Below are positions 26,744-35,088 of a stretch of DNA of 64,000 bases, in pieces; positions within the stretch are counted from its first letter, which is position 1; each line of letters starts with the position of its first letter. The notes under the pieces are model-generated. The model saw nothing but the letters and a program-made list of their open reading frames with translations, ran no database searches and was not told the DNA's origin. Position numbers and translations under genes: made by a program. Source of the stretch: Acidithiobacillus concretivorus (GTDB taxonomy: Bacteria; Pseudomonadota; Gammaproteobacteria; Acidithiobacillales; Acidithiobacillaceae); NCBI RefSeq assembly GCF_018853445.1, contig NZ_JABELD010000017.1, positions 28,290-92,289 on the forward strand. Direction: 5' to 3'.

Positions 26744-27520
26744 TCAGGGATAAGTTTCAACCTCCGCAATCCGATATATACGTTCATTCCCTTCATCAGG
26801 ATATCCCCATGGATTGCAGATCACCCGGGTTTTGCCGATGCGGTAATCCATCGGATCATGTACATGGCCGTGAATCCAGAGTTCGGGCTGCCAGCGCTGA
26901 ATGCGCTGCTCTTGATCGGAGCAGAAGCCTCCCGAAATGGGGCTTCCGGCAAATCGGGGATGTTGGCTTCGGTAGCTGGGTGCATGATGGGTTATGACAA
27001 CCGTCGGTCCTTGATGTGGATTTTGGGTGAATTGCTCATCCATCCAGACAATACTGTCCCGATGCACCTTGAGGATGGCTTCTGGCGTGATACTACCGGA
27101 AATGCCGGTTTGTAGTGCTTGCCCATCATAAATCACCTCGAAGTCGGACATCATGCGCTGGCAACTGTGCTTCTGTTTCCCCTCAGCGAAATCCGTCCAG
27201 AGAGTCGCCCCCAAAAAGCGTACTGCGCCCAAAAGGATCGATTCGTTTTCCAGCAGAAAGGCTTGGCGGTCATGGGCAATCGCCTCGCGGTACTTCTGCC
27301 GGTCATCGGGGAAGATTCCGTCGTAATATTCGTGGTTACCCAGCACAAAGATGACGGGACCATCGTAGATTCTCCGCAGTTTACGCAGAAACTCTGTGTA
27401 ATACTCCGGCATCGTGTCCACGTCGCCCGCCAAAACCAGCACATCGACGGTCGATAGCCCCGTCATGGTGATGGAGGCATCCAACTCCAGGTGAAGATCA
27501 GAAGCATAGGCGATACGCAT
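26744..27520 (-). CDS. Calcineurin-like metallophosphoesterase
   Basis: 258 residues. Motifs: ASDLHLE (D-x-H), LAGDVD, 'LGNHEYYDG' (GNHE), 'ITHHAPS' and 'IHGHVHDPMDY'. The GNHEYY form and the C-terminal 'TRVICNPWGYPDEG' are typical of a phosphoesterase subfamily seen near mobile-element kinases. AAAGGA nine bases upstream supports ATG 27520. Its C-terminus closely resembles the remnant at 29824-29997, so a paralogue once lay nearby. Same strand as and about 55 bases downstream of the zeta-like kinase gene, so probably one operon. Confidence 0.88.
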   Translation of the reverse strand: MRIAYASDLHLELDASITMTGLSTVDVLVLAGDVDTMPEYYTEFLRKLRRIYDGPVIFVLGNHEYYDGIFPDDRQKYREAIAHDRQAFLLENESILLGAVRFLGATLWTDFAEGKQKHSCQRMMSDFEVIYDGQALQTGISGSITPEAILKVHRDSIVWMDEQFTQNPHQGPTVVITHHAPSYRSQHPRFAGSPISGGFCSDQEQRIQRWQPELWIHGHVHDPMDYRIGKTRVICNPWGYPDEGNERIYRIAEVETYP

Positions 27521-27575
27521 AACCGGTTTCCTTTTGTAGAGGGCTCATCTTAAAAAGCATCGTCATGGCTGAAAG

Positions 27576-28904
27576 CTAACGGTACAAGGCATCCACATCC
27601 ACGCCCAGGTCCGCCCCCAGCGCTACATCCCGCAGAATCTCCGCCCACCAGGGCAATGACGCCGCACTTTGCCGGAGAATGACCCCTTTTTCTATTTCCA
27701 GCATTAAGGGCGGCCGATAGTCGGTCGGCATCGGGTCCGCCGTGCTGCGGTTATCATAAATCCGCAGGCGACGCGCAAGATGTGCCACCAGCGCGGTATG
27801 GGTGAAACCAGCAAACAGGTTGCGTTGAATCTGGGTCACGGGAATATCCTGCCGATCACTGTTCCGGGCACGGAATTGCACCCGCTGGGCCAGCGTATCC
27901 AGATCATGTACTCCCACATAATCCAGATCGATGACCGCCCCTGCCCGAACGCTTTCCAGCACCTGATCAAACCGGCCGGCAAGGAAGAAGGTGGTTTCCA
28001 CCAGCAGATTCTGGCGGGAATCCATACCCCGTCGCCAGTCCGCATTGGATAGCAGATAGGCCACCTGCAATTCCGGCAGTGGTTCATTGGCGGCTGGAAT
28101 CAGACCCATGGCCGCTTCTGCGGCATCCCTATCGGGCAACCAGCGATGAATGGCCGCACGGGCAATCGTGACCAGATGGGCATGCTCTTTCGGGAGCTGT
28201 GGCAGATAGCGATCCACATCGACCCAGGCGTTTTCCGCTATACCCAATTCGTGGCGCAACGGTTCAGAAAGAAGGGTTTTACCGGAACCGACACTGCCAG
28301 CCAGATAATGCAGCACCTGCGCTCCGGTGTCGGCATGATGACAGTGCTTTCGCGCTTCTGCCAATTCTTCCGCATAATGTGCCCGTCGGATAGCCACATA
28401 ACGCCGATAGGTGGACGCCTCCTGTTCCGGATCAGCGCTCGACCGACCTGCGGTAGAAGAGCCTTCAGTTGGACATCCTTTTTGTTGAGATGGGGATTCC
28501 TGCAACTTTTGGAAGGCAGCGGGCGTAAGTCCGTCCTTGGCATGTTCCGGGCAGGCTACATACCAGTAACCGCCACGGACCAATAAGGTGCCCGGCAAAC
28601 CGCAGTGCTCACAGATCCGGCGGGAGCGATTCTCATATTCCTCGACGATCTGAAACAGGGCATGTTTCTGCCGGTCCGTCAGCACGCCGTCATAGCTATA
28701 ATAATAACGCATTGTCCCGAATTTCTGTTTGACTTCATGGACGTGAATACGGATGCCATGCTCCTCGGCGTAGGTTTCCAGCGTCTGTGACAAGGTACAA
28801 AGCAATGGATACCAGCCGTCTTCGCACCAGAAATGATTTTCCCGATAGCGGCTGTACAGTGCGGGATAATCCCGCCGCAAGGCCTGTTCCAAGGCGATAT
28901 CCAT
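27576..28904 (-). CDS. Zeta-toxin-like P-loop kinase with N-terminal phage-type domain
   Basis: 442 residues from ATG 28904 (GGGGAG upstream). The N-terminal 120 residues hold a compact domain seen in phage/plasmid proteins ('CEDGWYPLLCTLSQTLETYAEE...VKQKFGTMRYYYS', then CEHCG and a further Cys). After a polar linker comes the kinase: Walker A GSVGSGKT (203-210), then 'VETTFFLAGRF', 'VIDLDYVGVHDLDTLAQRVQFRARN' and '...LRIYDNRS'. These correspond to the ETT, RV-x-x-R and DNS motifs of zeta toxins and related AAA kinases. Phosphorylates a small molecule or nucleotide sugar by analogy; the true target is unknown. Between two phosphoesterase genes. Confidence 0.75.
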   Translation of the reverse strand: MDIALEQALRRDYPALYSRYRENHFWCEDGWYPLLCTLSQTLETYAEEHGIRIHVHEVKQKFGTMRYYYSYDGVLTDRQKHALFQIVEEYENRSRRICEHCGLPGTLLVRGGYWYVACPEHAKDGLTPAAFQKLQESPSQQKGCPTEGSSTAGRSSADPEQEASTYRRYVAIRRAHYAEELAEARKHCHHADTGAQVLHYLAGSVGSGKTLLSEPLRHELGIAENAWVDVDRYLPQLPKEHAHLVTIARAAIHRWLPDRDAAEAAMGLIPAANEPLPELQVAYLLSNADWRRGMDSRQNLLVETTFFLAGRFDQVLESVRAGAVIDLDYVGVHDLDTLAQRVQFRARNSDRQDIPVTQIQRNLFAGFTHTALVAHLARRLRIYDNRSTADPMPTDYRPPLMLEIEKGVILRQSAASLPWWAEILRDVALGADLGVDVDALYR

Positions 28905-28927
28905 GTGTGCTTTCTCCCCTTGTTTTT

Positions 28928-29827
28928 TTAGAGTGCGGGCGCATTTCCCAGCGCCACGCACACTATTTCTGTGGCTGTGGCCATCCAGCCCTGCTGTTCC
29001 TGATGGCAAAACAGGGTTAAACCCTGATTGAGATATTTTTCGGGCTGGTCCAGATGGGCGGCCCCCGTATCCAGAAACACATGTCCGGCGACCTGCAATA
29101 AACGGCCTTCCCGGGGTGGCGTGATGGTATGGCCTACATAAGTTCGGGATAGCGCGGCCGGAATGATGGGGATTTCATGGGACAGGGCATAACGCAAACT
29201 CCGTCCCCACAATAAATGATCTTCCCAAGTCCCCGTTGCGTCATAACCGATGACCGGATGCGCCTCCTGCCAACGGGGATGGGTGTTATCTGCGAGATCA
29301 GTATCATTCCAGCACACCGCCATCGTATTCTCCCGTTCTGCGACCAGATCGGCGTGCAGCACCTGAAAACGACCTGCCGGTGTCGTATTCTCTGCATCAA
29401 CAATACGGACCAATGGCACCCGTGCGAGGACTGATCGCCACTGTTCAAAGCATTCTTCCTCGCTGCGATACAGACGCAGCCAATCCCATCCGCCGTTTTG
29501 GTTGAAAAGATCGGCGTAGGCTGCCGTCCGTTGGGATTCGGCCCGCTCCATCTCCCGCAAATGACCCATATTCAAGGTCGCCAGCAGCATAGCGTCGTGA
29601 TTGCCCAGCACCGGATAAAACCATGGCGCATCCAATAGATCCAGTGCTGCGGCACTGTTTGGACCCCGATCCACCAGATCGCCCACGCTGAACAGGCGAT
29701 CCGTATCGACAACAAAGCCTACCTGATCCATGAGCTGGTAGAGAACATCGGGATGACCATGCAAATCCCCGACGATAAAGTCCCGGCCCTGTAGATTGGC
29801 TGGGTGCATGATGACACGCGGGTTCAT
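28928..29827 (-). CDS. PPP-family metallophosphoesterase (PrpA/ApaH-like)
   Basis: 299 residues. Motifs GDLHGH, GDLVDRGPNS, LGNHD, and late GHT identify the serine/threonine protein phosphatase/diadenosine tetraphosphatase fold. The GDLVDRG motif separates it from the two other phosphoesterases of this cluster. Could act on phosphoproteins, dinucleoside polyphosphates or RNA ends. Its ATG overlaps the stop of the phosphoesterase remnant as ATGA with GGAGGAG upstream, so it was once co-translated with that paralogue. It ends 23 bases before the kinase start, same operon. Confidence 0.88.
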   Translation of the reverse strand: MNPRVIMHPANLQGRDFIVGDLHGHPDVLYQLMDQVGFVVDTDRLFSVGDLVDRGPNSAAALDLLDAPWFYPVLGNHDAMLLATLNMGHLREMERAESQRTAAYADLFNQNGGWDWLRLYRSEEECFEQWRSVLARVPLVRIVDAENTTPAGRFQVLHADLVAERENTMAVCWNDTDLADNTHPRWQEAHPVIGYDATGTWEDHLLWGRSLRYALSHEIPIIPAALSRTYVGHTITPPREGRLLQVAGHVFLDTGAAHLDQPEKYLNQGLTLFCHQEQQGWMATATEIVCVALGNAPAL

Positions 29828-29997
29828 GAATTTTTCTCCTCCAGTTCAATCACCTGATCCAGCTGTACGCCAGTCCCTTCTCTCGGGTAGCCGAAGGCAT
29901 TGGACAAAATGCGCACCGCGCCAATGGAGTAATCCACGGCATGGTGGGTATGTCCATGCATCTACGGCCCGACATCCTGATCACCGCAGCGTGCCAT
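29824..29997 (-). pseudogene. Fourth metallophosphoesterase, truncated with in-frame TAG
   Basis: Frame reads MARCGDQDVGP, stop, then MHGHTHHAVDYSIGAVRIL... to ELEEKNS and TGA. The second part aligns with the end of the phosphoesterase at 26744 (IHGHVHDPMDYRIGKTRVI...). A TGG to TAG change would explain the stop, since Trp is expected before the HGH motif. All upstream catalytic motifs are missing, so the gene lost its 5' two thirds when the AAA gene came to lie next to it. Its stop still couples to the gene at 29827. Confidence 0.75.
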
Positions 29998-30004
29998 ATT
30001 TTCT

Positions 30005-31534
30005 TCAATGGAAGTAACGCGATGCTGTCCCGTTATCCATCTGTGCTCTGGCCTCCAGTTGCAGCAAAGAACGTGTGGTGACGCCCAATTGCCGTAGTGA
30101 ACCGGGATTGCGCCGAAACTGCCGCCGCAAGCCCTCGACAATCTCTGGTGGCAATGCAGGCAATGCCCAGGATTCCGTGCCCAGATCCCGCGCAATATCC
30201 TGGAGGGTGTTCGTAAAAATACGATCAAAGTCCCGGCTTTCGGGTTCACCCACGCGAATGATGGTAAAACGCGCGCGCAGGGGTTTGGGCAGATCACGCA
30301 GGTCATTGGCCGTGGCCACCCAGTTGACGGCCGAATAATCCACCGGTCCCAACAAATACTCATCGGTGACGCAGCGGGCGGTGGTCGGTTCCAGCATGGT
30401 CAGCAGGGTTTCCCATAGGCGGCCATTGTGTTTGCTGGTACCGACTTTTTCGATTTCATCCAGACAGACCAACGGATTGGCCTGACGGTTTTCGCGCATG
30501 AATTCGACCAGATAACCTGCCCGTGCGGCACTCCACCCTCGTGCCGTGCCTTTGAGCATCATGTTATCGTTCATCCCTGCCATCATCAAAAAGGCCGTGG
30601 GCAATCCCAGTGTCTTCCCCAGACTTTGCACAAAGCGGCTTTTGCCGAGTCCAGGATTGCCGACCAACAAGAGGGGGCGGAATTTCAATACCGGATGCCC
30701 CGTCACATGATGCAGTGCCCATTCATTTTCGAGCTTGTCTATGGCCGGCACCATCCAGGGATATTCCTGGCGCAAACCTTCCGCCCAGGAAGGGCTATCC
30801 GGCCAGGTCTGCAAGGGCAGCGGGCCAAGCAAGGTTTTGAAACGGGACAATGCTTGATTTTCCTTGGCATCATTTCCGGGGGTAATGCTACCCAGTATTT
30901 GCCGACTGTATTCTGGAATCGGTTCATTCTGGGTCAATAACCGCTCTGCCTGCCATTGCAGACCAATCAATGACAGATCATCACAAGAGGCCGCCTGCAT
31001 GCAGTCCAACACTTCTTTCGCCAAGGCCGCGTCCTGTAGGGCAATAGCCGCTCTTAAACCCAATTCAAAAGCCACCGAAGACAGCTTCTCGAAGCGCCGA
31101 TTCTGGTTCTTCCAGAGGAAATCCCCACGTTCCTCTTCGCTCTGCCATTTCCGGAACGCTTGTAACCAGCGGGGATCGTAGGCGGTCTGGCCCAAAGCAA
31201 TATGGAACTGCAACAGCAGCATCTGACCCATCAAAGACCCCCACTCTGCCCCGATCATCAACCACTGTTCGGCAACCTGCACGTCATTGGGCAGGCGGTC
31301 ATCGTCTGACAGATAGCAACGTCCGATATCCACCAAGCCTTCGCGCAGGCTCAGTTCGACGGGCGTTTTTGGATCACGCGCGGACATCGAGTCGAAATCC
31401 TTGTCCAGCAGGTTTTGTTCAATGCCATTCCAGATGGACAGAAAAACCTCTGAACGCTTTTTACCAGCGGCTTTTACGTCCTGTTTGAGTTTTTCACCAA
31501 GTGCGAGGAGTTGATCTTTGTAGGGTGTGGTCAT
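30005..31534 (-). CDS. AAA+ ATPase with helical N-terminal region
   Basis: 509 residues. The first 270 residues are helical and resemble Sel1/TPR-like repeats ('AEQWLMIGAEWGSLMGQMLLLQF'). The AAA+ core has Walker A GNPGLGKS (292-299), Walker B 'LVCLDEIEK' (355-363), sensor-1 'NWVATAND' and an Arg finger region 'LPKPLRARFTIIRVGEP'. The core is like Lon-type AAA modules, but no protease domain follows. Probably remodels a protein or complex using ATP. AAGGAGG precedes the ATG. It is the first gene of the operon with the phosphoesterases and zeta-like kinase. Confidence 0.88.
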   Translation of the reverse strand: MTTPYKDQLLALGEKLKQDVKAAGKKRSEVFLSIWNGIEQNLLDKDFDSMSARDPKTPVELSLREGLVDIGRCYLSDDDRLPNDVQVAEQWLMIGAEWGSLMGQMLLLQFHIALGQTAYDPRWLQAFRKWQSEEERGDFLWKNQNRRFEKLSSVAFELGLRAAIALQDAALAKEVLDCMQAASCDDLSLIGLQWQAERLLTQNEPIPEYSRQILGSITPGNDAKENQALSRFKTLLGPLPLQTWPDSPSWAEGLRQEYPWMVPAIDKLENEWALHHVTGHPVLKFRPLLLVGNPGLGKSRFVQSLGKTLGLPTAFLMMAGMNDNMMLKGTARGWSAARAGYLVEFMRENRQANPLVCLDEIEKVGTSKHNGRLWETLLTMLEPTTARCVTDEYLLGPVDYSAVNWVATANDLRDLPKPLRARFTIIRVGEPESRDFDRIFTNTLQDIARDLGTESWALPALPPEIVEGLRRQFRRNPGSLRQLGVTTRSLLQLEARAQMDNGTASRYFH

Positions 31535-31994
31535 GTCAGCCTCCTTTTTGTGGACAGACAGTAGTGCGTAGTATATCTAATAATACATATATGTCAAATG
31601 TCCTGTACTGTAACAACACGCAGTTTTTATTTTTTCGTTAGACGCACAATCCGCTCGAAAGCCCCTCCTCCTTCTTCCATCAATGCAGACAACTCTGACG
31701 AGATTTGTTGCGCCATGGTCTGGTCTGGACGATGAATTTCTGCAGGGAGGGGGTGCTGATGCTGTTTGGTCGGAAGCGAAGTGGTTAAAACTTTGTTAAA
31801 CTTTTAACTGGGAACTGTCCGATTGGGCGACCCTGCAGTTCTTCGAACGAAGGGCTGGTTCAGACTGGAAGCGGTCGTTGGATGCTCAACGGTCTGGTCA
31901 ACAAACCTCTTGGAACCGATCGCACAACAGGTGAATTAACTCACTGAATTTCCATATAATTATAACATCACGTCAAGCCAGCAGGAGAGATCAC
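31535..31994. other. 460-base divergent promoter region with a short remnant frame
   Basis: Separates the leftward AAA operon from the rightward Cys/His repeat gene. On the minus strand at 31627-31716 a frame from ATG reads MAQQISSELSALMEEGGGAFERIVRLTKK and stop, with open sequence further upstream. It may be the tail of a lost gene. An AT-rich stretch just upstream of 31995 probably holds that gene's promoter. Confidence 0.35.
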
Positions 31995-32252
31995 ATGTCA
32001 ACAAAATGCAAATATTGTAACTCAACCTCCTATGGTAGAGGATGTCCTTATAGTCCAACGAAAGTACATCAGCATAATGATGATGAAAAACGATGTGAAC
32101 TCTGTGGTTCTACATCACTTGGCAGCGGTTGTCCTTATAGTCCAACCAAAAAACACTATCATGGCAGTGGGGCGAACAAATGTAGGTGGTGCGGTAGCAC
32201 ATCCACAGGGAGCGGATGCCCATATAGCCCAACAAAGTTACACGAGAGATAA
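31995..32252 (+). CDS. Triple Cys/His repeat mini-protein
   Basis: 85 residues made almost entirely of three ~28-residue repeats, each of the form C-x2-C-(G/N)-S-T-S-x-G-x-G-C-P-Y-S-P-T-K-x-H-x-(H). Four potential ligands per unit (three Cys and one or two His) strongly suggest three zinc sites. GGAGAG lies just before ATG. Function is unknown; such knuckles usually bind nucleic acid or protein. It ends eight bases before the GmrSD-like gene's start, so it is co-expressed with it and may be its regulator, sensor or immunity factor. Confidence 0.75.
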   Translation: MSTKCKYCNSTSYGRGCPYSPTKVHQHNDDEKRCELCGSTSLGSGCPYSPTKKHYHGSGANKCRWCGSTSTGSGCPYSPTKLHER

Positions 32253-32259
32253 TAATAAA

Positions 32260-34752
32260 ATGAAATCCTGCGAATCCAATACGGCCGCGTTCCTTACTCT
32301 CGCCGAAATTGCGGCTTGGCAAATTCCTCAAGAAAAACCTGGAGTCATCGTTGCAGCTCTACCTGCTTTACAGCGGAGTGGAGTTTGGAAAGTTAGGCAG
32401 ATCGAGGAATTATGGGATTCTATACTACGTCGCTTCCCGATTGGTGCCTTTATCATATCCCCTCCTAACGGTGCGCTGAATCAGCAGAACTTTAAACTTC
32501 AGTCCGATCAAGACGATCTTCCAGAACCGACCCATCTCCTCCTGGATGGTCAGCAGCGTGCCACAGGTATCGCCTTGGGATTCTACGATCTCTGGGGATA
32601 TGACATTAAGGAGGCAAAGAGTGTGCTATGGCTGGATTTAGCAGAAGCTCCAAAGAACCGGGAGGTCGAATTTGTATTCCGAGTGGTGACACAAGCACAT
32701 CCTTGGGGTTATAAACGGAGCGAACCGGATGATACTCTTTCCGCCAATCAGGTCCGTACGGCATTACAGGCTTTTCGAGCTGTTAATCAATTTGAAGGTT
32801 TGCGGCCTGAGAGATTCGCGCTCCAGAAAACTTGGCCATGGGATGCGGAAGCCTCAGTACCGATGGCAATGCTCATTGATGCAGTAAAACGAAATCCCGG
32901 TGATTCGGCTGCGGCGAGAGCTGCAGCCTGGAAACGCATCAAGACCTTACCAATGTACGCCGACAATCCAGCTTTTCAAACTGAGGTTGATGGTGGGCAA
33001 GTGGTAAGAAACTCTCAAAAGGAGATTGAAAAACAATGCCAGAATGTGCGCAAGGCATTCGAGCTGACAGACTCGACACTGTATCACCGACTCGACTTTG
33101 TTTTACAGCGATTGCAGGAACTCCTGGCCCATAATGGCGGATACCAAGTGCCTGTACTTTCACTCGATTTGGGAAATGCGGCGTATTCACTATGCAATGT
33201 TGAGGAAGAAACTACGTCTGATGCTTTAACGCCCGACGATGCAGCCAAGAAAGATGCGATAGAACTCCTCTTTGTGCGTGTCAACAGTGCTGGTACGCCT
33301 CTTGCTGGTGAGGAGCTAACCTATTCGCTTCTCAAAGCTGCTTGGCCGGACGCAGCAAAATTTATCGACGGGTTAGACCATAAACCTGCCCAGGCATCAC
33401 GCATCGCCATGCTATGCGTGCGGCTGGTCCTCGCCCGTCGACAATTGCACACAAGCCAAGATAAGAAACTGAGTATGCCGCCGGTACAGGGTGTAAATGA
33501 GTTTCGTCGTTTGGTGCGCGACCAGAATCCCCAACATCCAACCTTTTCTGATGATTTAAAATCCTTCATAAAGGATAGCGCGAATGCATTGTTAACAGCC
33601 ACATGGCAGTTCTTGGTCGACAGCAAAAAGTCATATACTTTGCTACCTGTAATAGCGGTAGAATTGGCACAGAAATCACCTGATGTTTATTTACTTCTGT
33701 TGTGTTGGGCTGATCGGCTAATGGAAAAAAACATTACTCCGGCGCAGATCAACGAAACGGCGTATCGGCGGACGCTGGGGTTTTTAACGGCGCTGGCCTG
33801 GTTTGCCCCTGATAAGAGTAAGGCCTGCTCTGCCATCTGGTCTGAGTTACAAGAGAAAATGGATAATGAGAATCTTATCCAATATTTCAACAACACCCGT
33901 TTCCAAAATGCTTGTCGTCTTGATAAGCATTTCAATCTGTGCATGATTCCTCTGCCCTCGGTGAAGGAGCTTAATCTCGCCTGCAGCAGAGGAGTAACGG
34001 GGCAGAGGGGATGTCGGAACACAATCAGTAGTGTCGACAGTAGCATTTGGAAAGAATGGAATTGGTATACATCATTTACTGACCTCTTAGTGAGAGAGGG
34101 GGATATTAAAGCGAAATGGGCCAAGCAACTCGCACCTGAGGATGGAGCCCCAGACCTTGCCGAATCGACGCTTCAGGTAGCGCGTCGTTTTTTAGATACT
34201 CTTTACGACTCACATTCTATCCTACTCTATGCACAACGTGACTGGCTGCGAAAATGGTATCCAGATTTTGACCCTTCGCAACCCGAATACATGGAAGACA
34301 AGAATAGGCCTTGGGATTATGACCATATCCATCCGCAGAACTTGTTACGCTCCGATGCTGGTAATTCGCGCCGAAATATTCCTCAAGTAATATGGGATTG
34401 GCATGGTTCCATTGGAAATCTACGAGCCTGGCCTTTAGAGGCTAACCGTGCGGATAGTGATATAAGCCCCACTCTTAAACTTAAGTCAGTAAATGCTGAC
34501 GATAAGCGTTATAGTGTTAATAATGGACATGAAAAAAGAAACGCATCTTTTGTGCAAGAAAATGCTGAATGGGAACATTGGCAGAATAGCGTACCCATGA
34601 GTGATGATGGTAAATATATTGAGGATAAGCGCTATCTTGCATTAGCAAAGTACCATGATAACAGAAAAGATCTGATCAAAGCCATTGTAGCGCGATTTGT
34701 CTCTTTATATCGGGTTTGGTATGACGAACTTAGGATCGGTGATTTACAGTAA
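32260..34752 (+). CDS. GmrSD-like restriction protein (DUF262 + DUF1524/HNH)
   Basis: 830 residues from ATG 32260 (GAGAG upstream; the frame is open earlier but overlaps the repeat protein). The N-terminal DUF262 domain has 'LQRSGVWKVRQIEELWDSIL' and the diagnostic DGQQR (96-100), linked to nucleotide binding. The C-terminal HNH of DUF1524 type is seen at 'WDYDHIHPQNLL' (about 685-696). This is the single-chain form of GmrSD type IV enzymes, which cleave modified, for example glucosylated, phage DNA (family knowledge). The length is normal and key motifs are present, so it is probably active. The specific modification is unknown. Confidence 0.85.
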   Translation: MKSCESNTAAFLTLAEIAAWQIPQEKPGVIVAALPALQRSGVWKVRQIEELWDSILRRFPIGAFIISPPNGALNQQNFKLQSDQDDLPEPTHLLLDGQQRATGIALGFYDLWGYDIKEAKSVLWLDLAEAPKNREVEFVFRVVTQAHPWGYKRSEPDDTLSANQVRTALQAFRAVNQFEGLRPERFALQKTWPWDAEASVPMAMLIDAVKRNPGDSAAARAAAWKRIKTLPMYADNPAFQTEVDGGQVVRNSQKEIEKQCQNVRKAFELTDSTLYHRLDFVLQRLQELLAHNGGYQVPVLSLDLGNAAYSLCNVEEETTSDALTPDDAAKKDAIELLFVRVNSAGTPLAGEELTYSLLKAAWPDAAKFIDGLDHKPAQASRIAMLCVRLVLARRQLHTSQDKKLSMPPVQGVNEFRRLVRDQNPQHPTFSDDLKSFIKDSANALLTATWQFLVDSKKSYTLLPVIAVELAQKSPDVYLLLLCWADRLMEKNITPAQINETAYRRTLGFLTALAWFAPDKSKACSAIWSELQEKMDNENLIQYFNNTRFQNACRLDKHFNLCMIPLPSVKELNLACSRGVTGQRGCRNTISSVDSSIWKEWNWYTSFTDLLVREGDIKAKWAKQLAPEDGAPDLAESTLQVARRFLDTLYDSHSILLYAQRDWLRKWYPDFDPSQPEYMEDKNRPWDYDHIHPQNLLRSDAGNSRRNIPQVIWDWHGSIGNLRAWPLEANRADSDISPTLKLKSVNADDKRYSVNNGHEKRNASFVQENAEWEHWQNSVPMSDDGKYIEDKRYLALAKYHDNRKDLIKAIVARFVSLYRVWYDELRIGDLQ

Positions 34753-35088
34753 GCTAACGGCTACTCACCTAATTATTGTGCAACAAAAAACTGCGGAAAA
34801 GTGTCATAAATTTCTGCAAAAATGCATCTTGCGTAGTTTTTTGTCAAATTTGGCTCTTCCAAATTTAATATGGAAAAAATGCTGGGCGTAATTTGTATTC
34901 TCACTCAATCTACGCTCTGTAGGTTGTGGCGAAGCTTTGTATCTATTGCCTGGCCAAGATTATTTTTTGGATTTATGTGCTCTGTTTTGACAGAAGGAGG
35001 ATTTGTGGAAAGTGGCAAAATCGGCAAGAGGGGGAAGTGCTGTCGCTATTTAAACACGGGCACATGGTTAACGATTGTAGCCATGTAG
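34753..35088. other. 335-base spacer between converging genes
   Basis: AT-rich run after the GmrSD-like gene, then a frame at 34870-35088 without ribosome site or recognisable motif. It lies between two convergent genes, so terminators are expected, but no strong stem with a T-run was found. Confidence 0.4.

Noticed and set aside
34870..35088. 72-residue plus-strand frame after the GmrSD-like gene
   Set aside because: No ribosome site, atypical composition, no motif; lies where terminators are expected.
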